In this document: one piece after another, positions 45,671-55,300 of the stretch
Layout: each line of letters starts with the position of its first letter
How positions within the stretch are numbered: the first letter of the stretch is position 1
NCBI GenBank assembly: GCA_018873225.1
Contig: JAEILZ010000001.1
Location: forward strand, 2,728,001 to 2,792,000
DNA length: 64,000 nt
Direction of reading: 5' to 3'
DNA from: [Phialemoniopsis] sp. UDSM-2020
Taxonomy: Eukaryota > Ascomycota > Sordariomycetes > Thyridiales > Thyridiaceae
Notes under the pieces: model-generated
What the model saw: the letters and a program-made list of their open reading frames with translations, nothing else
What the model was told of the DNA's origin: nothing
The model's database searches: none
Translations under genes and position numbers: made by a program

Positions 45671-46820
45671 TCAATATGTTGCCTCCAGCCTCTGCACCAG
45701 GTAATCCCCGCTGTTGATGCCCTCGTACTTCTTCTCAGTTTCGACCCCATAGGTTCCAGGGATGGCGTCGATATGGCTTTTGAAGTTGGGATTGCAAAAG
45801 TACCTGCTCAAAGTTATATACTGTGAAATTGGGAAAGAGAGAAGCAATTTGCAATGATGGGGATGGGGATGGTTGACTTACGCGATGCTGTACCGAGCTG
45901 GGTAAGTGTCACCCTCGTCTTTGTGAGGCGGCTCAACGACCCTGTGTACGGTACTCTTGATAGTGTCGTTGCTCCATCTGGCAAGCAGGTCTCCGGCGTT
46001 TACAACAATCGTGTCGTCTATAGGAGACGCATCGACGAACTGGCCGTTGGGGCTTCGGACCTGCAGTCCGCCTCGCGCGTCCTGGAAGAGCAGCGTGATC
46101 GAGCCGTAGTCGGAGTGCTCGCCGGCACGGACTTGACCAGGGTTGATCTGGAAGACTTCCTTCTTCACAGCTGGGTAATGCAGCAGCCGCAGGGTATTGT
46201 CGCCCACATCGACATAGCCGTCAAAGAAGGCAGGATCCAGGCTCATGCCAATGGCGATAGCTCGCATTACCTCTACATGGATGGCCTTGCATTGGGCGAA
46301 GAAGTCGAGCATCATCTCTTTGAAACCGAGAATGGCCCCAGACTCTCGGGGCCATTGGTTAGGCTGCCCTTCTTCGCCCTCACGGCCAATTTCGAAACTC
46401 TCCTTGATGTCGGGGATGGCCTCTTTGAGTTTGGCGACTTCAGTAATGTCTTTGAGCTGGGTCGTCTTCTCGCGGCCCGGGGCCGAGTAACCCCTGTTGG
46501 CTTGAGGAGTTGTCCACTCGAGCGACATCTTGGTCTCGGGATCTAGTTCAAAGAACTTGCCTGACATAGCAAATACCTGGCTGCGTGTCTGTGGCTGGAT
46601 GGGGATGTTCTTGAGGTAGATAAAGCCTGCCGTCTGAAACCCGTGAAGGATAGCCTTGGCTGTCTCTTGACGCTGAGATTCATCTCCACTGAGAAATTTG
46701 GAGAAGTCGATCAACTGACTTGGTGGTAAGTGTCATGGCTTGCATGTCGAGGCGCCATCATCTACGGTTCATGCTCACCGGGATAAGGAGGTCTTGCTCG
46801 TGAACGGCTGCAGTCTCCAT
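45671..46820 (-). CDS. T7H: Thymine 7-hydroxylase (2-oxoglutarate/Fe(II) dioxygenase)
   Basis: Oxidises the methyl group of thymine in three steps to 5-carboxyuracil (iso-orotate), consuming 2-oxoglutarate and O2. Exons 46779-46820, 45882-46714 and 45671-45803 (introns 64 and 78 nt) give 335 residues, against about 333 for the Neurospora enzyme. The joined N-terminus reads METAAVHEQDLLIP then LIDFSKFL. Long blocks match what I know of Neurospora T7H, including ILHGFQTAGFIYLKNIPIQP, RGYSAPGREK, NPGQVRAGEH and RWSNDTIKSTVHRVVEPP. Iron ligands are H214, D216 (GEHSDYG) and H271 (STVHRV). The 2-oxoglutarate arginine is R288 (YPARYSIAYF). It is divergent from iso-orotate decarboxylase, the next enzyme of the pathway. 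Confidence 0.95.
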
Positions 46821-47336
46821 GATCGCGTCGACTGGCGTTGTAGAAATCAATGACTTGTTATTCAGATGTTTGGCAATCGCTGGATTTTGTATATGTTATA
46901 TTTGTTGGGACAGCAGTTGTCATTCAGAGAGAGCTTGAGAGCTACCGTAGGAGGAGAGACAAGCGGCGCTTGCCATAAGCCAAAGCAAACCTTAAGTGAG
47001 TGAGCGACCGTACATGCACCACCAGATCGGCCGGCGCGGCCAGAGCTACAAGTTTCCACGCCTATCAACTCCTACACAAGCATATCTATGCATCAAGCCA
47101 ATGGGTTGTGAGTCCTGTGGCACTGATAAGCTGCGGCAAGATAAGGGAGTAACCAGACAGCATCATGCGCGGGGTTACGAGCGCGGAGCAACCCCGGCAG
47201 TCAATTGACATGTGCTTGCATCTTTCATGACCTCCCTATGCCTGCTCCATATCAACAGATTGTTTCTTAGAATAAACCCCAATAACTTACAACACTATAG
47301 TCCTCAACCTCAGACCACATACTACGGCCTGTCACC
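46821..47336. promoter_or_regulatory. Shared divergent promoter, thymine 7-hydroxylase / iso-orotate decarboxylase
   Basis: 516 bp between the two start codons, with no ORF of its own. It contains two GATAAG elements (listed separately), and a third GATAAG (46782-46787) overlaps the first exon of the hydroxylase. Co-regulation is inferred from the arrangement. Confidence 0.6.
47125..47145 (+). promoter_or_regulatory. Tandem GATAAG sites (candidate AreA/NIT2 element)
   Basis: GATAAG at 47125-47130 and 47140-47145, same strand, starts 15 bp apart, about 200 bp before the decarboxylase ATG. Paired GATA sites within 30 bp are the classic binding arrangement of the fungal nitrogen regulator AreA/NIT2. 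Pyrimidine bases are secondary nitrogen sources. No binding data are available. Confidence 0.45.
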
Positions 47337-48482
47337 ATGTCTCAACCCCCCGGCCCGCCAAGGGTGGTAGACATACACACACATATGTACCCACCAGAGT
47401 ACATCAGTCTCCTCAAGTCAAGAGATACTATTCCAATGGTCCGCACATTCTCCGATGTTTCAGAGCCTCGACTCATCCTCCTCCCTGCCGAGATTGATCT
47501 TCTCAAGGCCATGGAGAGCGGTACTTCAACGACACTACCAGGCAGACCGTTGACATCTCATTTTCACGACTTGACCCAGAAGATTCATTTCATGGATACT
47601 CACAACATAGACATTTCGGTCATCTCCCTAGCAAACCCTTGGTTAGACTTTGTGTCCTCCACAGACGCGATACCGATTGCCACGTCTATAGCCAAAGAGT
47701 TTGACACCATGTGCTCCAATCATCCGGGAAGACTGTTCTTCTTCGCAGCTTTACCGCTCACGGCTCCCTTAGAGTCACTCCAGGCTTGGATTTACCAAGT
47801 AAAGGAAGCAAAGTACTGTCGCGGTGTCATCCTTGGTACTTCTGGGTTAGGACAGGGATTAGATGACCCTCAGCTCCTCCCTGTATTCGAAGCTCTGGAG
47901 TCAGCGGGCCTCGTGATCTTCCTCCATCCGCACTATGGACTACCCAATGAAGTATGGGGCCCAAGGGCTACGTCCAACAATGAATATGGTCATGTACTGC
48001 CACTTGCCCTAGGTTTTCCTATGGAAACTACCATCGCCGTCACGAGGATGTATTTAGCAGGCGTCTTCGACCGCTTCAAGAACCTACGGATGCTGCTTGC
48101 ACACAGCGGAGGGACACTGCCTTTCTTGGCCGGCCGGATCGAGAGCTGCATCTTCCACGATGGTCACTTGGTGAGGCAGGGGACAATTGGCCCGAATCGC
48201 AGGACCATTTGGCAAGTCTTGAAGGAGCAGATCTATCTCGACGCCGTCATCTACTCGGAAGTGGGCCTCAGGACCGCACTCGAGGCAAGCGGTGCGGACA
48301 GGCTCATGTTTGGCACTGACCACCCGTTCTTCCCACCGTTGACAAGCGATGAGCAAGGCGAGTGGGAGAGTGTAGGCCTGAATGCCGAAGCTGTCAAAAA
48401 GGCGTTAGGCTCGGGATCGGAGGAGGAGGCGGCTGTCATGGGAGGCAACGCTGTGCGTGTGTTACGCCTAGATATAGACTAG
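47337..48482 (+). CDS. Iso-orotate decarboxylase (amidohydrolase superfamily)
   Basis: Converts 5-carboxyuracil to uracil and CO2, completing thymine-to-uracil salvage. Single exon, 381 residues. It belongs to the ACMSD-like Amidohydro_2 family and closely resembles the fungal iso-orotate decarboxylases of Cordyceps and Metarhizium. Matching blocks include VVDIHTHMYPP, MDTHNIDISVISLANPW, RGVILGTSGLGQGLDDP, LPLALGFPMETTIAV, LLAHSGGTLPFLAGRIES and DRLMFGTDHPFFPP. Expected zinc ligands are present: H14 and H16 (HTH), H197 (FLHPH) and D328 (GTDHP). A generic ACMSD role is less likely given the adjacent thymine 7-hydroxylase and the sequence similarity. Confidence 0.93.
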   Translation: MSQPPGPPRVVDIHTHMYPPEYISLLKSRDTIPMVRTFSDVSEPRLILLPAEIDLLKAMESGTSTTLPGRPLTSHFHDLTQKIHFMDTHNIDISVISLANPWLDFVSSTDAIPIATSIAKEFDTMCSNHPGRLFFFAALPLTAPLESLQAWIYQVKEAKYCRGVILGTSGLGQGLDDPQLLPVFEALESAGLVIFLHPHYGLPNEVWGPRATSNNEYGHVLPLALGFPMETTIAVTRMYLAGVFDRFKNLRMLLAHSGGTLPFLAGRIESCIFHDGHLVRQGTIGPNRRTIWQVLKEQIYLDAVIYSEVGLRTALEASGADRLMFGTDHPFFPPLTSDEQGEWESVGLNAEAVKKALGSGSEEEAAVMGGNAVRVLRLDID

Positions 48483-49004
48483 AGCTGAGAACACTCTATC
48501 TATCTACTATATTCACCTTCCTATTCCTGGCACCGGCTGACAGGTATCAAACCATCGCTGCCAAAATCATAGTAGATCAAGCCCGCACTGTAATTTTCTG
48601 GAAGAACCTGGATAGTCAAGTTGGTGAAAAATCAGTGGACGGTTCTCCTTACGAATGTACCTGGACTATTAAACGATCAGCCAGAATTGTCCCACTACCT
48701 AAGCATGAATCGATCATTTAGTTTCTTAGTGTAGTTGGAGATCAATCAAGAACTGTCAAGGTTTCTGACACCCAGTTGGTAGTTTGGGTGTAAGTCACAG
48801 CCGTTGTTAGCGCCCCGGCGCCGGCTCTACAGTGGAGTCGGTTCGGACGACGTCACTGACAGCAGGGGCTTGGCCCACTGAATTCCACGCGGTCCGCCCA
48901 CCCCGCTGTCCTCCACCGAGGCTGAAGTCAGCCCTGGAGCTCCGAGACCCTTGATCTCAAACCACTACATCCAACTCTCGACACCAGCTGATGGAGTCGC
49001 CACA
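48483..49004. other. Intergenic: decarboxylase 3' flank and alpha/beta-hydrolase promoter
   Basis: 522 bp, with nothing coding. A GC-rich imperfect palindrome (GCGCCCCGGCGCCGGC) sits near 48810-48826. Confidence 0.5.
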
Positions 49005-50352
49005 ATGAAGAAAACGCTGTTGCTGTGCTTTATCCACGGCTTCAAGGTACGCATCTCTGCAGTCTGACATTTCAGCAACAAGCTAACGCTGCGCCAGGGA
49101 GGAGAGGACACCTTCGGCCACAACTACCAGTTCACCGAGGACCTCCGCCAGCGCCTGCTGGTCGCCCTCCCCAAGATCGATATTCGCGTGGTCGTATACC
49201 CCAAGTTTGAGACGAGGGGGGATCTAGCAGACTGTGTCAGCAGATTTAGAGACTGGTCAGTGTCTAGCGCTGAGCCCACGCACGCCACTGCGCAACATGT
49301 TTCTAACCTCTTCCCACAGGCTCCTAGAAAAGGTCATTGACCTCGAAGTCGAGGCCCAGACGCCCAGCCCCACGGTAGACCCCTCCGTCCGCACCATCCT
49401 CGTCGGCCACAGTATGGGCGGCATCGTCGCCGCCGAGACCGTCATCGCCCTGACCTCGGACAAGCCCATCCCGGCGCCCTCGTCCACCGACCCGGACGCC
49501 CCGACCACCGGCGCGCCCGTCGACACGGGCGGCGCCCCGGCCCCGCTCAACTCGCTCATGTTCCCCTACATCCAGGGCGTCCTCGCCTTCGACACGCCGT
49601 ACCTCGGCATCAGCCCGGGCGTCGTCGCCCACGGCGCCGAGGGCCACTACAGCAAGGCTTCCGAGGCGCTGACCCAGCTGAGCGGCCTCACGGGTGCCCT
49701 GTGGGGCGGCAGCGCCGGCGCCGCGGCGGGGAACAACAAGAGGCCGCAAGAAGGGACGAGAAAGGAGCCCGCTGGGGCGCTGCCGGCACCACCTGCGCAG
49801 GGCAACGACCAGCAGAAGCAAGCCGGCGGGTGGGGCAGCTGGGGCAAGATCGCCATGTACGCGGGCGCGGGCGCCGCGCTGGCGGCCGGCGGCGCGGCGG
49901 CGTACCTCAAGCGCGACCAGATCACCGAGGGCTGGTCGTGGACGGCGTCGCACCTCGAGTTCGTCGGGTGCCTGGCGCGCGGCGAGGAGCTGCGCCGGCG
50001 CGTGGCCTACATGGCGCGCGCGAACCGCGAGCTCGGCCTGGGGTTCGCCAACCTGTACACGCGTCTGGGCAAGGCGGCGCCCTCGAAGCAGGTGAGCATG
50101 GTGGGCACGGTGCTGGGCAGCCAGCGCACGTTCTGCAACCTGCCGTCGCGGCAGGCGGCGGGGGAGTGGCGCGAGGCGGTCAACGACGCGGCGACGGACG
50201 AGACGTGGGCGCACATGAGCATGTTTGAGCCCAAGGAGAACCCCGGGTACGAGAGGCTGGCCGACGAGGCGCGGGACCTCATCGCCGCGTGGACGAGGAA
50301 TGACTGGTATGAGGGTAGCTCTGAGAAGGAGCAGCCTGTGCTCATGGAATGA
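49005..50352 (+). CDS. Alpha/beta hydrolase (DUF676-like lipase/esterase), membrane-associated
   Basis: Exons 49005-49046, 49098-49255 and 49320-50352 (introns 51 and 64 nt) give 410 residues. The N-terminus LLLCFIHGFKGGEDTFGHN forms the first strand and oxyanion HGF motif. ILVGHSMGGIVAAE carries the nucleophile Ser in GHSMG. AFDTPYLGI follows the usual lipase pattern. The middle has a low-complexity Pro/Gly/Gln insertion, then a Gly/Ala hydrophobic stretch (IAMYAGAGAALAAGGAAAYL) that could anchor in a membrane. The C-terminal half (FVGCLARGEELRRRVAYM) matches many uncharacterised fungal paralogues. The substrate is unknown. The second donor is GTCAGT, unusual but frame-preserving. Confidence 0.9.
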
Positions 50353-50626
50353 GTCTCCTTTCGGTGCGAGTGCTTTTCTTTTCTGCTACATAACATGGAC
50401 GCGATTCTTTCTTTGGAAGGGCGGGCGGGACTACTACTACTAGATTCAATGATACCACGATTTGATAGTCATGTACTGATTCCATTTTCTATCTTGCCTG
50501 AAGCAACCACTCTATTCTAATTATGTTTCATTAGTGTGTAACCCCCTTATCTAGACAAGGACATGAGACGCCGTCCGGGCGAGGAGATATGCTATGTCCT
50601 CCTTCTAAGATCCGATGCTTCACTGT

Positions 50627-51377
50627 TTACTCAGTCTTCTGCCTAGCCAGCACCTTCCTGCGCTGCTTGATCATGTGCGTGTACAGGATGTATGAGCCGG
50701 GGACGTAGGTGACGAGCACGGCCGCGAAGAACCAGGGCGCTAGCTCGTGGAGGCCGGCCGAGGGGCCCATGGCGTTCCAGAGCATGACGCACTCGCTGAG
50801 GATGCCGATGGGGTAGAGGACGATGAAGGTGCTGTAGCGCAGCCAGGTGAAGCCAGCCGAGGAGACGCCGCAGAGGTTCAGGGCGAAGTAGAAGTAGCGG
50901 ATGACCTCGGTCAGACTCCAGGCGAAGAGCATGGACGAGTAGACGGGGCTGAAGGCGAGGTGCGGGAAGGGGTAGACGACGAGCCAGACGAGGATGAAGC
51001 GCGAGAGGACCTGCGTGAAGGTCGTGAAGACCGGGGTGCGGACGACGCCTGTTTTGTTTGGGTTATCGAAGTTAGATACAGAACTCTTCTTGAGGCAGGG
51101 GAGAGAAATGTTTGTGGAAAGTCGTACCGAAGAGGGCGTGCAGGACCTCCATGCCCGCGAGGGTCTGGGTCCAGCGCGCAAAGTCGCCGACGGAGAGGTG
51201 GACAAAGGCCGGGCCGCGCAGGGCGTTGACGGCGACGACGCGGCCGAGCACGGTGGCCCAGAGGACGGCCGAGACGAAGTTGTAGGCAACGAGGTAGGTC
51301 GTCTTGACCGGCGACGAGGGCGCGGCGGTGGGCTTGGCCGTGGCCGGGGCGCCTGCGGAGGCCTTCTTGGGTGCCAT
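50627..51377 (-). CDS. PHS1: PHS1, very-long-chain 3-hydroxyacyl-CoA dehydratase
   Basis: ER membrane enzyme that dehydrates 3-hydroxyacyl-CoA in the elongation cycle supplying very-long-chain fatty acids for sphingolipids. Exons 51128-51377 and 50627-51048 (79-nt intron) give 223 residues. Several hydrophobic spans match the six-helix PTPLA/HACD fold. Family motifs are present: the N-terminal YLVAYNFVSAVLW, TQTLAGMEVLHALFG across the junction, VYPFPHLAFSP, WSLTEVIRYFYFAL, and RYSTFIVLYPIGILSEC with the catalytic Tyr and Glu pair. The C-terminus is basic (KQRRKVLARQKTE), consistent with ER retention. It is transcribed towards the alpha/beta hydrolase. Confidence 0.95.
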
Positions 51378-52103
51378 TGTGGGCCGAGGATGTGCTCTTT
51401 GTAGAAAATGAAGCTTTCAAGATGTACAGAATGGAGGCTCGACGTGTTCTATGTCGATGGTCTTATCTGAAAGGGCGTGCAGTGGTCAACAGCTTGAGCC
51501 TCGGTTTGTTGAGGTGAGAGTTGCTCAACGCAAAAAGAGAAGCTAAGCTGCCACATGACATTTTTTTTGGTGGTGATTTCGGTGCTGGAGTGGAGACCTG
51601 CCAGAGCTGCCAATGCCATCAGCTAAAGCTGCATACAGCAACTAACACCAACACACTCCCACTTGTGAATGCCCAAAATTTCAAAATGTTTCAGATCCGG
51701 TGGTTGTATGAGCAGTGCTTTCAATCACGAAAATCATAGTAGAGAAAGACAGCTCGATGTATGCAATATTATTAAACTCAATCGATTCAATCGAGTCGAA
51801 CCAGATCCTTCTAAATCATTTATAGGGTATCATTCTCGCCCGACCTCAAAAGCAGATGAAAGACAATATAGTCTTGGTACAGTCATAACGGTCATAAGAA
51901 TCCCACGTTCGCCTTGTTCTCTTCTCCAATAAAAGGTTCCTCCATCAACAACGGGCAAAAGCAAAACGCTCGTTGGTACAGACGTTCTGCCAGACAAGGC
52001 TGGGTATTACCCCAAGAGCAAATGATAAAGTTGATCGAGTTTCCAGGGAGAGTTTCCCTGGTTTCGACCTGGAGATATAATGTGTGGTTCGGTAGCACGC
52101 CCT
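51378..52103. other. Intergenic: PHS1 promoter and 3' flank of the small 79-residue gene
   Basis: 726 bp. No recognisable coding region, repeat or RNA gene. Confidence 0.55.
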
Positions 52104-52343
52104 TTACTTTTTGCCGGTGCCCTTCTTCAGGCTGCCCCAGCCGCTGAAGAGCCACTGGCTGCTGTGCCGGCCGCAGTGGGTGTAGACGTTGACCGTGGGT
52201 GAAGACGACAGCGTCCTCTTGGCCTCGACCGAGTCCATCGAGTCCGAACGGGTGTGAGAGTATTGAGAGTTGTCGCTCGAGGACCGTGCCCTGTTGGGCT
52301 TGATGTCCATGGGGGCAGAGGTGGTGTGTGAAGAGTAGGACAT
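52104..52343 (-). CDS. Small Ser-rich protein with YTHCGRHSSQWLF motif, unknown function
   Basis: 79 residues, single exon. It has a disordered, Ser/Thr-rich first two-thirds (MSYSSHTTSAPMDIKPNRARSSSDN, then a Ser/Asp run) followed by a compact Cys/His segment, VNVYTHCGRHSSQWLFSGWG, and a basic end (KKGTGKK). Start support is good: no ATG occurs on this strand for 334 nt upstream (52344-52677), which looks like a leader. The YTHCGRH pattern seems familiar from short uncharacterised fungal proteins, but I cannot name a family. The tract upstream is unusually long and empty. Confidence 0.6.
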   Translation of the reverse strand: MSYSSHTTSAPMDIKPNRARSSSDNSQYSHTRSDSMDSVEAKRTLSSSPTVNVYTHCGRHSSQWLFSGWGSLKKGTGKK

Positions 52344-55300
52344 TGTGAGGATGTGTGTGTTTTCTGGATCGGAAGCAACTCTCGATCCCGAGTATGTCTT
52401 TGGTAGTGTTTGGTGGTTTGTAAGATGCTTGTATGCAAAGGCTGGCAGTAACGTCGGTTCCAAAGAAGGACGACGAAAGTAATCTAGTAATGAGTGCCCG
52501 CCGGGGTAGCTGAACAGGCACACCAGGTGCAGATGTTGATATATGTATTTGTAGAGGTTTGATTTGAACCAGAAAGTCCTGACTGAAGACAGATGACAGA
52601 TGAAGGAGGGGGAGGACAGAATGAAGCTCAAGATGGAGGGGGGAGTGAGCGGCTGAAATACTTGTCAAGATGCCCACCATGCTTCCCTTGTCCCCCCTCC
52701 ATCTCTCGAGAGCCGCATATCATTGTCCGCTCCGTTCCCGGCCAAGACAACCACTTGAAGGGAAGATACGTATGTACGGGGGTGTATGCAGCCCACATTT
52801 CCAGGGCTGATTCTGAGAGCCAGGGTTGGAGGGAATGCGACATGCATTACTCTGGGTACATGATGTCTTGGATGGAGACGCTGTGGGGTCCGCTAGAAGC
52901 CATCGAAGGGGGGGAAGCCAAGCAAGCCCGTAAACCGTTTCCAGGAAACAAGTCGCGACAAAAGACGGGCAGAGACAATCCGATGCCGCCACGACTCCTA
53001 CGAGCTCCCGTGGTCCAATCTCGTCAGACATGCATGTCCAGGCGCAGTCCTGGATTGGCCAGGACGCTACGAAGCCAAGTAGGACTACCGAGTCGAGTGC
53101 ACTAGCTCCTAGGTAGATAGCTACGAATGTCAACATGAACGACAGCAAGACAAGAAAGGAAAAAGCCAGCCAAGGACTTCTCCACCCCTCCGCGGAGTCA
53201 TCCTGATTGCAACCCATTGGCGAGTCCTGAAGTGCGGGACCCGGCCCCGGTTGCGTGCTGCACAGGCAGAAACAATTCGGCTGCCTAGGATGTCGGGAAT
53301 TCCAACACAACACCCCTGCTGGCAAAGGTGGCTCAGGCAGCCAAATTATCTCGCCTGGGGGGCGTGGCCACGGTACAGAGCAAAGCACGCAGTGCCATTC
53401 TTGTCCCTTGTGACGATTCAATTCGGGTTGACCGAGATGGCAATAATTCCCGCTTTCTTTGTCTTTGCGCAGTAAAACAAAACACGTGGACCGTATTCAT
53501 TACTTGCTGTATCGATGAGGGAAATATATGCAAAGTATGGCGAAATAATAGAGTAATGAGCCCTGTAAATGCCTCCTAGCAACGAATGCATGTGGTGGTT
53601 AGACTGCCAGTGCAGCATTGGTCTCGACCCTCTCCGATGCCCGGCTCCGAAGCTGCAGATCGACTGGGTCCGTACCCCCATTTTACTCTACAGGTATATG
53701 CACCCAAATGCCCGCCTCTTTCGGGTTCAGTTTGGCCTGTGATACAACAGAATCCGGGGTGAGAAGGGAGCACGTAGAGGAGGGTCAGGCGGTGTGATTA
53801 ACAACTGTACTGCAGCAGGGATGCAGTAGTTTAGCATGGACGAGCAGGCAAAGAGCAGGTAACTCGATCGACACTGTCCTACCGCCTGGCGAACATGGGG
53901 GCCAGTCAGATCGACCCGCATGTGCATGAAACATCAATTCACCATCCGCGCTATTCCTTTCGTATTGCGTATTCTGCTCGCTCGGAAAAAGATTAAAGTT
54001 TCTTGGGTTTCCCACCCTTGGACCGTCTCAAGACATTGGAGTATCAAAAGTGTGTCTCTGCTGCCGCTCGGTGTCTGAGCCTGGAGAGCGGGCCTCGGTG
54101 CTCGGTGCGCCTATCTGGCCTGGCGGGTGGGCTGCGCGAGCCCATTTCCCAACCGGGCCACCGATATTGCGGGTAGATAGATAGGACTTAGACTAGAGCC
54201 ACGAACCAAGGTATAACAGCGAACTGGCAACATCGATTGATACACGAGCGTGATTTACAGGGAACAGCAAAGGCCTCTGCGAGGCATTAAGCGCAACGCA
54301 CTGCTGCCCGTTACCCTGGCTGCCTTGTCAGGGAAATATCTCAGCTTGGTCCGCGTCTCGTCTTGCAAGTTTGACCACATGCTCCAGGTGTCCTCCGCAC
54401 CCTGCCCCGATGCGGAAGCCAAGCGGCATTAAGGCCACTACCAGAGTTCTTTTGGGGGCCTGTCCTCCCTTATCAAGTGGTCTGACTCCGGCAACCTGCA
54501 TGCCGGGCTTTGTGCCACGTCAGGCTCTGTTCCTATTCGTGGCCTGGTCCAGTCATTCCTCACTGCATCTTCCTGGCCCAGAGCAGTACCTCACAAGATT
54601 CAGGGAAATTGACGAGAATGCACATGCACAGGTGACTCATTATCCTAAATTCCATACGGGTTGGGCACCCAGAGTGCTGTCAGGAGGACTGAAGCCGAGC
54701 CCTACTCTTTCCGAGCACAAAGGCAAATGCATCCTGGGTCCGGAGATAGCAGCGGGCGTTCCCAAGCCAAGCCGTTGTCGGCATTTGCACATTGTACGCT
54801 ATTATCGAACCCGTGACCTCTTTTTACTGTATCTGCTTGAAACCTACCATCATGAACATTGATAGTGCCCAACCGCCAAGTTACAGAGAGAGGACCCGGC
54901 CCCGCCCCCGGAACCCCACACGGAAGTACGGCACGGCCAGGGAGCATTACGTAGCCACGACTACCTGTTTCGGCGTCACCGAGCGGATGCTCACTTTCCC
55001 CACACACCAACCCGTTATGCTCCAGTCACCCAGTGTAGCTCCAAACAGATTGACAGATTGTCTCTGCCGAATGGAAACACACCACTTGTTACATACTTTT
55101 TCCGCGGCCCATCCTGTCTCGCGGGATGTGACCTGGTGCGGCAAGCCAAACCGTTGATCAGTGCCGCGGGCTCTCGACTCGAAGAGCCGTTGGAACGTGG
55201 GGTGCCTTTCGTCATACCCCCTTCGATTATGAGCTTCTAGAAGCAAGATGCAATCCATTGACAATATACGAAATTCCAACTTTACGTCCATTGAGCACTG

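Noticed and set aside
49324..50214. 296-codon minus-strand frame opposite the alpha/beta hydrolase
   Set aside because: Arg/Gly/Ala-rich shadow of GC-rich coding DNA.
54815..54840. GGGTTCGATAAT (minus strand) as a tRNA B-box
   Set aside because: The sequence on either side cannot pair as a T-arm.
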